From Cryobacterium roopkundense (GTDB taxonomy: Bacteria; Actinomycetota; Actinomycetes; Actinomycetales; Microbacteriaceae): a DNA stretch of 64,000 bases. Shown here piece after piece: positions 48,832-56,803 of this stretch. The position numbers were made by a program, and so were the translations under genes. Where the stretch lies: contig NZ_JACHBQ010000001.1 in NCBI RefSeq assembly GCF_014200405.1, forward strand, positions 434,001-498,000, read 5' to 3'. Position 1 is the first letter of the stretch; each line of letters starts with the position of its first letter. The notes beneath the pieces were generated by a model that made no database searches, was not told the DNA's origin, and was given only the letters and a program-made list of their open reading frames with translations.

Positions 48832-50259
48832 ATGACCACTTCAACGGACCACCTCATCGAGAGTACGGCGGCACTCGCCGATACGTACTCTCACGCCTTG
48901 GGTGGTGGTGTGCGAATTGAGGAGGAACCGGACGCACGGGCGGACCTGCAGCGGATGACCAACGCGGGTCTGATGGCCAGCATGGCGGCGACCTTCGAGG
49001 TGGTCAGGCTGGGGCAGGCCCTCCTGGTTCGGGAAGCGGGTGAACTCAACGACAGGTTCGAACACGACACCGGCATCGCCGCCCAGACCGGCAACCGAAA
49101 TGCCGCCGCCGCCCTCACCGACATCGGTCACATCTCGATGGCGGAGGCTGGGCGGTTGGTGAGGGTGGGGAAGGCGACGAAGCCGCGGATGAGTCTGATC
49201 GGGGAGCAGCTGCCGCCGGAGTATTCGGAGGTCGCTCGAGCGGTCAATGCGGGGGAGCTCACCGTCGATTCGGCGCTGTACATCACCGCGAACCTCGAGC
49301 AGGCCGCCCCACGGGCCACGACCGAAGACCTCGACGCGGCGGAGAAGGAGTTGGTGGAGTTCGCGATAACCAACCCGGTGGATTCGGTGCGGAAGCTGTC
49401 CATTCGGTACCGGGACGCCCTCGACGTGGACGGGGTCGAACCGCGGGAGGAGGTGCTGGTGTCGCGGCGGGGGTTGAAGCGGATGGTGCTGCCCAACGGC
49501 ATGAAACGCTACGTGCTCGACGCCGACCCGGTGTCAGCGGCGTACCTGGACACCGCGATCGACGGGATGACCAGCGCGGAACTGCGCAAACCCAGGTTTG
49601 AAGCCAAGGAAGATCCTGACGGGTGCGGCGACAACCACGAGATCATCGGCGACGGCCGAACAATGCCGCAACTGAACTTCGATGCCTTCGTCGACATCGT
49701 GCGTCACGCTCTCTCCTGCAAGGAAGGGCTCGGGGCGCTGGATCACACGACGATCATCGTCAGGATGACCCTCGAATCCCTACAAACCGGCCTCGGTGAA
49801 GCGCAACTGGATGGGGTTGAACAGCCTATCTCCGCCGGAACGGCCCGAAAGATGGCCGCGGAGGCGTGTTTGATCCCGATGGTCCTCGGTGGGAAGAGCG
49901 AGGTGCTCGACTTCGGCCTCCGAAAACGGCTCTTCACGACGGCGCAAAAGCTGGCCGCCATCGAACGAGACGGCGGGTGTGCGACGGCGGGGTGTAACCG
50001 TCCGCCAAGCTACGCGGAGGGTCACCACATTCGTTGGTACAAAGCGCATGACGGGCCGACAAATCAAGCCAACTGCGTGATGCTCTGTAGTGCGTGCCAC
50101 CATAGGATCCACCGCGAGGGCTGGGACGTGGTCGTGACAGACAACGTGGTGTACTTCATCCCACCCGCCAGTGTCGATCCCAGGAGAACTCCGCGCAGAG
50201 GCGGACGACCGCCGGTGCCAGCACCGAAAGGCCACGACGGGCCGCACTACACGCGCTAG
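48832..50259 (+). CDS. DUF222 / HNH endonuclease family protein (13E12-type), complete copy
   Basis: The 475-residue protein differs from 20710-22137 at only a few positions (for example RIEEEPDARADLQ instead of CTEEEPDAGVDVQ) and keeps the same HNH core (CATAGCNRPPSYAEGHHIRW, CSACHHRIHREGW). It is the inverted partner of that copy, so the two bracket the 22-49 kb accessory region. A remnant of a family A repeat follows its stop, interrupted by the IS110 element. Confidence 0.9.
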   Translation: MTTSTDHLIESTAALADTYSHALGGGVRIEEEPDARADLQRMTNAGLMASMAATFEVVRLGQALLVREAGELNDRFEHDTGIAAQTGNRNAAAALTDIGHISMAEAGRLVRVGKATKPRMSLIGEQLPPEYSEVARAVNAGELTVDSALYITANLEQAAPRATTEDLDAAEKELVEFAITNPVDSVRKLSIRYRDALDVDGVEPREEVLVSRRGLKRMVLPNGMKRYVLDADPVSAAYLDTAIDGMTSAELRKPRFEAKEDPDGCGDNHEIIGDGRTMPQLNFDAFVDIVRHALSCKEGLGALDHTTIIVRMTLESLQTGLGEAQLDGVEQPISAGTARKMAAEACLIPMVLGGKSEVLDFGLRKRLFTTAQKLAAIERDGGCATAGCNRPPSYAEGHHIRWYKAHDGPTNQANCVMLCSACHHRIHREGWDVVVTDNVVYFIPPASVDPRRTPRRGGRPPVPAPKGHDGPHYTR

Positions 50260-50297
50260 GCGGGGTGGGTTTGAGGATCGGCTTGCGGGGTCTCGAT

Positions 50298-51463
50298 GCT
50301 CCTATAGATGTCAAGCTGAGATTGCGGCTTGTTGGTGGCGTTCTCTGATGGTGATGAGGATTTGGAATATCTCTCGTGCGACGTAGCGTTTGAGGAGGCG
50401 CATGGCCTCGCGTTTGGTCTTTCCGCGGGCGAGGGCTTTGACTACGTAGTCGCGGGTTTTCTCGTGGGATTTCATCCTGACCATGACGATTCGGTAGGCC
50501 GCTGAGTTGCCTTGGCGGTGGCCGCCGCGGTTCAATCGGTGTCGGTTGGTCTTGCCGGATGAGGCTTGGATTGGGGCGGTGCCGATGAGGTGTGCGAAGG
50601 CGGATTCGTTGTTGAGGCGGTCGACGTTTTCGCCGGCGACGATCAGCATTGTCGCGGCGACGTCCGGTCCAACGCCGTGCACGGCGAGCAGTTCCGGGGC
50701 GTGTTCTTTTACGATGGCGCCGAGGCGTTTCATCAGCCGGTCGGCTTCTGTGAGCAACTCCAAATAGCGTTTGCCGAGGGAGCGGAGGACATTCTTCGTT
50801 TCGGTCATGACGAGGTCGTCGGCCTTGCGCACGGGGATCTTTGAGCAGCGCAGAGCCAGGTTCTTCGCCTTGAGTTTCGCGAGGCTCACGCGCAGGTCTG
50901 CGGGCGCGCTGACGATCAGGCATTGCAACTGATTCATGCTCTCGGTGCGCTGTTTGACTAGCAAGCGACGGGAGGTGCGCAGCACTCGCAGGGCCTCCAC
51001 GAAGCCGTCCTGGGTCTTCGGGACGGCGGTGGCGAGCTCGTTGAGGACGGCGCGGGCCGCGTTGTAAGCGTCGATCTGGTCGGTCTTGCCGCGCAGCCGT
51101 CGCAGCTGCTTATCCGGCGCGATGACGTCGATGACGGGGATGCCACGGCGGGTGAGTTCGCGGGTGAGGCCGGCGCCGTAGGACCCGGTCCCTTCAATGC
51201 CGGCGCGGCCGATCCGGCCGACGCCGGTCGCCCAGGCGATGAGGTCGGAGTACCCGGCGGAGGTGGCGTCGAACTTCCGGTCGGCGATCGATTTTCCGAC
51301 GTGGTTGATCACCGCCGCGTGATGAAAATCTTTGTGCGTATCGACGCCGAGGATCAGATCCTTGCGGGAATAGGTCATGCTGAATACAGCCCTTCTGTTT
51401 GAGGGTCAGTGTTCAGGGGCACCGTCAGACAAGTCAGTGAAGAGGCTGGAGTCAAGCTCCTAT
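50298..51463 (-). mobile_element. IS110-family insertion sequence (ends approximate)
   Basis: GCTCCTAT occurs at 50298-50305 and again at 51456-51463, flanking the transposase. The left flank (GCGGGGTCTCGAT) is the middle of a family A repeat, and family A pieces (GCTCGACCAGCGG) resume at 51605. The right end could extend beyond 51463 toward 51600, as IS110 elements need ~170 bp of non-coding DNA to encode their guide (bridge) RNA. IS110 elements lack terminal inverted repeats, so the borders remain uncertain. Confidence 0.65.
50311..51378 (-). CDS. IS110-family transposase (DEDD recombinase)
   Basis: The 355-residue protein has the N-terminal RuvC-like DEDD domain (LILGVDTHKDFHHAAVINHV, GIEGTGSYGAGLTRELTRRG, TDQIDAYNAARAVL) and the C-terminal Tnp part with ELLAVHGVGPDVAATMLIVA, FAHLIGTAPIQASSGKTNRH, LNRGGHRQGNSAAYRIVMVR and the catalytic Ser in QASSG. 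Length is normal and no frameshift is visible. It sits 12 bp from the left end, so any guide RNA must come from upstream of its start. Confidence 0.92.
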   Translation of the reverse strand: MTYSRKDLILGVDTHKDFHHAAVINHVGKSIADRKFDATSAGYSDLIAWATGVGRIGRAGIEGTGSYGAGLTRELTRRGIPVIDVIAPDKQLRRLRGKTDQIDAYNAARAVLNELATAVPKTQDGFVEALRVLRTSRRLLVKQRTESMNQLQCLIVSAPADLRVSLAKLKAKNLALRCSKIPVRKADDLVMTETKNVLRSLGKRYLELLTEADRLMKRLGAIVKEHAPELLAVHGVGPDVAATMLIVAGENVDRLNNESAFAHLIGTAPIQASSGKTNRHRLNRGGHRQGNSAAYRIVMVRMKSHEKTRDYVVKALARGKTKREAMRLLKRYVAREIFQILITIRERHQQAAISA

Positions 51464-51604
51464 TAAGTCATGGTGGTGCTCCCGAACGCGACAATGCGTG
51501 CGGGGGCTGGACACCGGTCGACGCATCGAGACAAAGACAACCGAAGCGTCAGACAAGCTCCGAGTCAGACCGGGCCAACCCCCTGCAACCATCATCACTG
51601 ACAA
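51379..51604 (-). ncRNA. Candidate guide (bridge) RNA region of the IS110 element
   Basis: This non-coding segment precedes the transposase start (51378). It is where IS110-group elements encode the bridge RNA. Two GTCAAGCTC/GCTCCTAT blocks and several AGTCAG/CAAGTC repeats are visible, but I have not folded the RNA. The location is the main evidence. Confidence 0.3.
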
Positions 51605-51761
51605 GCTCGACCAGCGGGGATGGGCTCGACCAGCGGTAGGTGGGGCTTGACCAGCGGTAGGTGGGGCTCGACCAGCGGGGATGGGCTCGACCAGCGGGGA
51701 TGGGCTCGACCAGCGGTAGGTGGGGCTCGACCAGCGGTAGGTGGGGCTCGACCAGCGGAGG
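51605..51761 (+). repeat. Tandem array of a family A end (8 units of 19-21 bp)
   Basis: Units GCTCGACCAGCGGGGATGG (19 bp) and GCTCGACCAGCGGTAGGTGG plus G (21 bp) alternate as short, long, long, short, short, long, long, then a final partial unit. Each has the CTCGACCAGCGG that ends family A repeats. The array stops 3 bp before the IclR stop codon. Confidence 0.8.
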
Positions 51762-51763
51762 CG

Positions 51764-52501
51764 CTACTGGGCGAAGCCGAGGGCGGCGGAGATCAGGGCG
51801 GCGGCCTCCACGACCGGGGCCGTGTAGGCGGGCGCGGCGGTCGCCTCGTTGAGGCGGGATGAGGGGGCCACGATGCCGACCACGGCCACGACGTTGCCGT
51901 GGTGGTCGAACACGGGAGAGCTCACCGAGGCGACCTCGGGTTCGCGCTCCTCGAACGATGAGGCCCAGCCCTGCACGCGGATCTGCTCGAGCAACTCGGC
52001 GGGCAGCGCCTCCTCGGGCGCGACGGTGAGCAGCTCCTGCCGGGCGAACTCGTCGAAGGCCAGAAATACCTTGCCGGCGGAGCCGAGGTGCAGCGGCATC
52101 ACGGTGCCCACCTCGAGCACGCGGGAGATGGCACGCGGCGAACGGGCAGTGGCCACCACGGTGCGGTACTGCCGCCACCGCACGTAGAGCACCGACGACT
52201 CCTGGGTCTGTTCGCGCAGCGTCTGCAAGATGGGCCGGGCGGCCTGAATCACGTCGAGGCCCTGCGTCGCGTTGATCGCCCAGCGCGCCACGGCGAGCCC
52301 GATGCGGTAGCCGCTGCCGTCGCGGTCGAGAAACCCCTCCGACACCAGGTTCTGCACGAGGCGCTGCGTGGTGCTCTCCGGCAGTCCGGCGCGCTTGCGG
52401 ATGGCGCCGAGCGAGAGCGTGGGTTCCTCAACGGTGAAGCAGTCCATGATCTGACGAATCTTGCCCAGCACCAGTACGGGGTTGGCAGCCGGTTCGGTCA
52501 C
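51764..52501 (-). CDS. IclR-family transcriptional regulator
   Basis: The 245-residue protein starts at GTG 52501 (AGGAGA upstream); an upstream ATG (52537) lacks a site. The winged helix is LGKIRQIMDCFTVEEPTLSL, then GAIRKRAGLPESTTQRLVQN, LVSEGFLDRD. The effector domain has SVLYVRWRQYRTVVATARSP, MPLHLGSAGKVFLAFDEFAR and EREPEVASVSSPVFDHHGNV. It is divergent from the ABC/CoA-transferase operon and probably controls it through the operator at 52618-52634. Confidence 0.88.
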   Translation of the reverse strand: MTEPAANPVLVLGKIRQIMDCFTVEEPTLSLGAIRKRAGLPESTTQRLVQNLVSEGFLDRDGSGYRIGLAVARWAINATQGLDVIQAARPILQTLREQTQESSVLYVRWRQYRTVVATARSPRAISRVLEVGTVMPLHLGSAGKVFLAFDEFARQELLTVAPEEALPAELLEQIRVQGWASSFEEREPEVASVSSPVFDHHGNVVAVVGIVAPSSRLNEATAAPAYTAPVVEAAALISAALGFAQ

Positions 52502-52665
52502 GAGGTCTCCTTGTGTGCGCGGCTCGAGGCGAAGCATCCGCTTGTCACATGTTAAGTAGTCATTGCGGTGGGGCGCGAACCGCCACTAGGGTTCATATAA
52601 CCACATCGCGAGTGGTTCACTCACAATGTGAGTGGAAACCTCGACACCGGCCCGGTAAGGAACTC
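52502..52665 (+). promoter_or_regulatory. IclR-operon control region with palindrome
   Basis: CACTCACAATGTGAGTG at 52618-52634 is an inverted repeat with 7-bp arms and a 3-bp centre, ~30 bp before the ABC ATPase start. CCACATCGCGAGTGG just upstream (52601-52615) is a second looser inverted repeat. It is a strong candidate for the IclR site. Confidence 0.6.
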
Positions 52666-53490
52666 ATGACGATGACGTCACCAGAAACAGCGCACGCCCC
52701 GGCGATCCAGCTCGACGGCTGCACCAAGGAATTCGTGACGCCACAGGGCGGCTCGTATTTCGCGGTGAAGGGCATTGACCTCACCGTGATGCCGGGCAAG
52801 TTCGTGTCGATCGTGGGCCCCACCGGCTGCGGCAAATCCACGGTGCTCAACATGGCCGCTGGGCTGATGGCGCCGAGCGAGGGCGAGGCGCTCAGCTTCG
52901 GCGCCCCGGTCGTGGGGGTGAACCGCCGCGCCTCCTACATGTTTCAGCAAGACGCCCTGCTGCCGTGGAAGACAGTGCTCGACAACGTGTCGCTCGGCCT
53001 GATCATGCGCGGAGTAGGCAAGAAGGAGGCCGCCGCCGAGGCGCGCCGCTGGCTCGCCAAGGTGGGACTGTCCAACTTCGAAGACCGCTACCCGCACCAG
53101 CTCAGCGGCGGCATGCGCAAGCGCACCTCTATCGCGCAGGCCTGGATCGTGAACCCCGACATCCTGCTCATGGACGAACCCTTCTCCGCGCTCGACGTGC
53201 AGACCCGGCAGATCATGGAGAACGAGCTGCTCGACATCTGGCAGGAATCGGGCAAGGCCGTGATCTTCATCACCCACGACCTCGACGAAGCCATCGCCCT
53301 CAGCGACGAGGTCGTGCTGCTCAGCGCCGGCCCCGCCAGCCAGGTGGTGGCCCGCTACGACATCACCCTGCCGCGCCCCCGCAACCTGCTGGAGATTCGC
53401 GACGACCCACAGTTCGTGGAGCTGCATCGCGAGATCTGGGGCAGGCTGCGCGACGAAGTGGCCAAGACCTACGCGGCGAAGGCGGCCTGA
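52666..53490 (+). CDS. ABC transporter ATPase (SsuB/TauB/NitD type)
   Basis: The 274-residue ATPase starts at ATG 52666 with TAAGGAA upstream. It has Walker A GPTGCGKST, the Q-loop YMFQQDALLPWKT, the signature HQLSGGMRKRTSIAQAWIVN (SGGM rather than SGGQ), Walker B ILLMDEPFSALD and the switch His ITHDLDEA. It energises import together with the permease (ATG 53492, 1 bp after the stop) and the binding lipoprotein. The SsuABC/TauABC-like set imports sulfonates, nitrate or aromatic/organic acids; the downstream CoA enzymes favour an organic acid. Confidence 0.9.
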   Translation: MTMTSPETAHAPAIQLDGCTKEFVTPQGGSYFAVKGIDLTVMPGKFVSIVGPTGCGKSTVLNMAAGLMAPSEGEALSFGAPVVGVNRRASYMFQQDALLPWKTVLDNVSLGLIMRGVGKKEAAAEARRWLAKVGLSNFEDRYPHQLSGGMRKRTSIAQAWIVNPDILLMDEPFSALDVQTRQIMENELLDIWQESGKAVIFITHDLDEAIALSDEVVLLSAGPASQVVARYDITLPRPRNLLEIRDDPQFVELHREIWGRLRDEVAKTYAAKAA

Positions 53491-53491
53491 C

Positions 53492-54346
53492 ATGACCACC
53501 ACAACCGAGGGAGCGGATGCCGCACCCGCCGCATCCGCTCCCCACACGCCCCGCACCGGGCCGGCACGCGCCCGCACCGAAACCCCCGCCGCGCTGATGC
53601 GCGTGTACCAGCTGCTGCTCACCGCGGTGGTGCTCGGCGCGTGGGAGATCCTCGGCCGCGTCGGCGTGATTGACACGTTCTTCTTCTCGCTGCCGAGCGC
53701 CATCGGCGTGGCCGTGTGGGAGTGGATCACGACAGGGTTCATCTTCCCCCACCTGTGGATCACCCTGCAGGAGGCGCTCTACGCCTTCCTCATCGGCACC
53801 GCACTCGGCCTTGTGCTCGGCTTCTGGCTCGCCAGGGTGCGCTTTCTCGAGCGGCTCTTCGAACCGTTCGTGCAGATGTTCAATGCCCTGCCCCGCGTGG
53901 TGCTCGCGCCCATCTTCCTGCTCTGGTTCGGACTCGGCATCGAGTCGAAGGTGGCCTTCGGCGTCACCCTGGTGTTCTTCATCGTGTTCTTCAACGTGCT
54001 GCAGGGCGTGAAGAGCGTCGACAAGGTGCTGCTCGACAACGCCCGCATGCTCGGCGCCACCGAACGCCACCTCATCCAGCACGTCGTGCTGCCGAGCGCT
54101 CTCACCTGGATCTTCTCGAGCCTGCACATCAGCGTGGGCTTCGCCATTGTGGGCGCCGTCGTGGGCGAATACCTCGGCGCCGCCGCCGGCGTGGGCTACG
54201 TCATCGCGCAGGCCCAGGGCGTGTTCGACACCGAGGGCGTGTTCGCGGGCATGTTCATTCTGATGATCGTCGTGCTCTTCGTCGACCTCGGCGTGAACCG
54301 GCTCGAACGCTACCTGCTGCGCTGGCGTCCGGTTCCCGGCGCGTAA
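53492..54346 (+). CDS. ABC transporter permease (SsuC/TauC type)
   Basis: The 284-residue protein has about six membrane helices after a polar N-terminus rich in Ala/Pro/Thr (~1-36). The EAA loop is NARMLGATERHLIQHVVLPS ALTWIF. Other conserved parts are FNALPRVVLAPIFLLWFGLG and FAIVGAVVGEYLGAAAGVGY. It begins one base after the ATPase stop. Confidence 0.9.
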   Translation: MTTTTEGADAAPAASAPHTPRTGPARARTETPAALMRVYQLLLTAVVLGAWEILGRVGVIDTFFFSLPSAIGVAVWEWITTGFIFPHLWITLQEALYAFLIGTALGLVLGFWLARVRFLERLFEPFVQMFNALPRVVLAPIFLLWFGLGIESKVAFGVTLVFFIVFFNVLQGVKSVDKVLLDNARMLGATERHLIQHVVLPSALTWIFSSLHISVGFAIVGAVVGEYLGAAAGVGYVIAQAQGVFDTEGVFAGMFILMIVVLFVDLGVNRLERYLLRWRPVPGA

Positions 54347-54377
54347 TTCTTCATTCCTTATATAGAGAGAGAACATC

Positions 54378-55421
54378 GTGTTATTACCTAAGAAGCTCAC
54401 CCTGGCCGCAGCAGCGTTGCTCACGGCCACCCTGTTCGCCGGCTGCGCGAGCACCTCCGAAACCGGCGGAGCGGATGCCGCGGCCACCCCCCAGGTGACC
54501 ATCGGTATCGGCGGCCAGACCCTGCTGACCTACCTGCCCACCACCCTCGCCGAACAGCTCGGCTACTACGAGGAGGAAGGGCTCGACGTTGACCTGCAAG
54601 ACCTGCAGGGCGGCTCGAAGGCCCTCACCGCGCTGCTCGGCGGCAGCGTGAACGTGGTGAGCGGGTACTACGAGCACACCATCCAGATGCAGGCGAAAAA
54701 CCAGAGCATCACCTCGTTCGTGCAGATGGGCAAGTCCCCGGCCATCGCGCTCGTCGTGGCACCGGGCTCGACGGAGGAGATCACCTCCCTCGAAGACCTG
54801 ATGGGCAAGAGCGTCGGCGTGACCGCGCCGGGCTCCTCTACCCACACCATGCTGAGGTTCCTGCTCGAAGAGGCCGGCCTCAACCCCGACGGCGTGAGCG
54901 TCGTGGCGATGGGGGCCGGGTCATCCGCTGTGGCCGCCATGGAATCCGGCGGAGTCGTGGCCGGCGTGATGCTCGAACCCGACGTGTCGGTGCTTGCCGA
55001 ACGCACCGGCGCCGAGACCGTGAGCCTCGCCGACCTGCGCTCGCCGGAGGGCGTGGAGGAGCACTACGACACCGACATGTGGCCGTCGTCGTCGTTCTAC
55101 TCCGAGAGCGACTGGCTCGCCGAGAACCCCGAGACCGCGCAGAAGCTCGCGAACGTGCTCACCAAGACCCTTGCGTACATCGCCGAGCACTCCGGCGCCG
55201 AGATCGCGGCCGAGATGCCGGAGACCTTCAGCGGCGGAGACCTCGAGCGCTACGCGGCACTCATCGAGGAGCTCAAGCCGCAGCTCACCGAAGACGGACG
55301 CAACTCAGAGGCCGGCGCCGAGGCCGTGCTTGACACGCAGCGCATCGCCAATCCCGAGGTGGGTGACGCCGAGATCGACCTTAAGGCCACCTACACGAAC
55401 GAGTTCGTCGGCGGTAACTAG
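54378..55421 (+). CDS. ABC transporter substrate-binding lipoprotein (NMT1/SsuA type)
   Basis: The 347-residue protein starts at GTG 54378 (AGAGAGAAC upstream), with a lipobox FAGC (Cys at 23). The NMT1/SsuA-like body shows LLTYLPTTLAEQLGYYEEEG, DLQGGSKALTALLGGSVNVV, SVGVTAPGSSTHTMLRFLLE, VAAMESGGVVAGVMLEPDV and WLAENPETAQKLANVLTKTL. It captures the substrate for the ATPase/permease. A family B repeat starts 20 bp after its stop. Confidence 0.9.
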   Translation: MLLPKKLTLAAAALLTATLFAGCASTSETGGADAAATPQVTIGIGGQTLLTYLPTTLAEQLGYYEEEGLDVDLQDLQGGSKALTALLGGSVNVVSGYYEHTIQMQAKNQSITSFVQMGKSPAIALVVAPGSTEEITSLEDLMGKSVGVTAPGSSTHTMLRFLLEEAGLNPDGVSVVAMGAGSSAVAAMESGGVVAGVMLEPDVSVLAERTGAETVSLADLRSPEGVEEHYDTDMWPSSSFYSESDWLAENPETAQKLANVLTKTLAYIAEHSGAEIAAEMPETFSGGDLERYAALIEELKPQLTEDGRNSEAGAEAVLDTQRIANPEVGDAEIDLKATYTNEFVGGN

Positions 55422-55440
55422 GTTCTTTCTCCCTCCCGGC

Positions 55441-55532
55441 GCATAACTCCTGCAAATCGGGGCGGCCTAGCCGGACTGCCGCGTGATTCCGGGGCTATAT
55501 TGTGGTCGGCCCAGAATCTGCAGGAGTTATGC
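55441..55532. repeat. Family B palindromic repeat, copy 4 (divergent interior)
   Basis: GCATAACTCCTGCAAATCGG at the left and ATCTGCAGGAGTTATGC at the right share the family B ends. The interior is different from copies 1-3 except GGCGGCCT. It lies between the binding-protein gene and the CoA-transferase gene of the same operon. Confidence 0.75.
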
Positions 55533-55567
55533 CAGCTCACCGCGGCATCCGCTTGAAAGGACTTGAT

Positions 55568-56803
55568 ATGACTGATGTGGCCCCGCTCGCCGGAGTGCGT
55601 GTGCTCGAGCTCGGCAACTTCATTGCTGCACCCACGGCGGGGCGGATGCTGGCCGATTTCGGTGCCGAGGTGATCAAGGTGGAACGCCCCGGCACCGGCG
55701 ACGAGCTGCGCAACTGGCGGCTGCACGCCGGTGACACGTCGATGCTTTTTCGCACGATCAACCGCAACAAGAAGTCGATCGTGCTCGACCTGAAGACCGA
55801 CCTCGGCCGCCGTACGGTGCTCGAACTCGTGGCGCGCTGCGACGTGGTGCTGGAGAACTTTCGACCCGGCACGCTCGAGAAATGGGGGCTCGGGCCCGAG
55901 CAGCTGAACGCGGTGAACCCCGACCTCATTCTCACGCGGGTGTCGGCATTCGGGCAGACCGGGCCGCTGTCCCAGCGCCCCGGATTCGCCGCCGTCGCCG
56001 AGGCGATGGGCGGCTTTCGCGACCTGGTGGGCGACCCTGACCGGCCGCCCGTGCGGGTGGGCGTGTCGATCGGCGACTCGATCGCCGGGCTCTACGCGGC
56101 CTTCGGCTCGGTGATGGCCCTGTTCCAGCGCGAGGTGCGCCGAGGCGCAACGGATGCCGCGCTCGCGTTGCACGAGCGCGTCATCGACGTTGCGCTCAAC
56201 GAATCGATGCTGTCGATGATGGAGTCGCTCGTTCCGGACTACTCGGCATACGGGGTGGCGCGGGAGCGCGTGGGCGGGCGGATGGACGGAATCGCCCCCA
56301 CCAACGCGTACCTGTGCGGCGACGGCGCGAGCATCGTGATTGCCGGCAACGCGGATGCCATCTACCAGCGGTACATGCACGTGATCGGGCGCGACGACCT
56401 CGGGGGCGACCCAGGCCTGCAGACCAACGCGGCCCGTTGGCAGCGGCGGGACGAACTTGACGCGGCGATCGGGGAGTGGACGCTGGGGCTCTCCGCCGCT
56501 TCTGCGTTGGAGGTGCTGGAGGAGGCGGGGGTGCCGTCTGGTCCGATTTACACAGCCGCGGATATCTGCGCGGACTCGCAGTACGAGGCGCGCAACATGA
56601 TCCAGCGCTTCGATGTTTCGGACGGTTCGCAGGTGCTGTCGGGGGTCGGGTTTCCTGGGATCGTGCCGGTGATCGGGGAACGCTCGCTGAGCATCCGCTC
56701 GCTGGGCCCGGACCTGGGGGAGCACACGCGTGAGGTGCTCGCCTCCGTGCTGGGCAAGACCGACACCGAGATCGACCTGATCATGACCGAGTTGGAGCCC
56801 TGA
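55568..56803 (+). CDS. Class III (CaiB/BaiF) CoA-transferase
   Basis: The 411-residue enzyme starts at ATG 55568 with GAAAGGA upstream. Motifs are LAGVRVLELGNFIAAPTAGR, FGAEVIKVERPGTGDELRNW, INRNKKSIVLDLKTDLGRRT, ENFRPGTLEKWGLGPEQLNA, SAFGQTGPLSQRPGFAAVAE AMGGF and PVRVGVSIGDSIAGLYAAFG. It is more distant from the other two CoA-transferases and closer to the succinyl-CoA:hydroxymethylglutarate-type branch. It overlaps the lyase gene by 1 bp (TGATG). It would activate the imported acid for the lyase. Confidence 0.88.
   Translation: MTDVAPLAGVRVLELGNFIAAPTAGRMLADFGAEVIKVERPGTGDELRNWRLHAGDTSMLFRTINRNKKSIVLDLKTDLGRRTVLELVARCDVVLENFRPGTLEKWGLGPEQLNAVNPDLILTRVSAFGQTGPLSQRPGFAAVAEAMGGFRDLVGDPDRPPVRVGVSIGDSIAGLYAAFGSVMALFQREVRRGATDAALALHERVIDVALNESMLSMMESLVPDYSAYGVARERVGGRMDGIAPTNAYLCGDGASIVIAGNADAIYQRYMHVIGRDDLGGDPGLQTNAARWQRRDELDAAIGEWTLGLSAASALEVLEEAGVPSGPIYTAADICADSQYEARNMIQRFDVSDGSQVLSGVGFPGIVPVIGERSLSIRSLGPDLGEHTREVLASVLGKTDTEIDLIMTELEP

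Noticed and set aside
51620..51862. Short plus-strand frames encoding GSTSGRWG-type peptide repeats
   Set aside because: They are translations of the tandem DNA repeat and the antisense of the IclR gene end; no start signal or family support.
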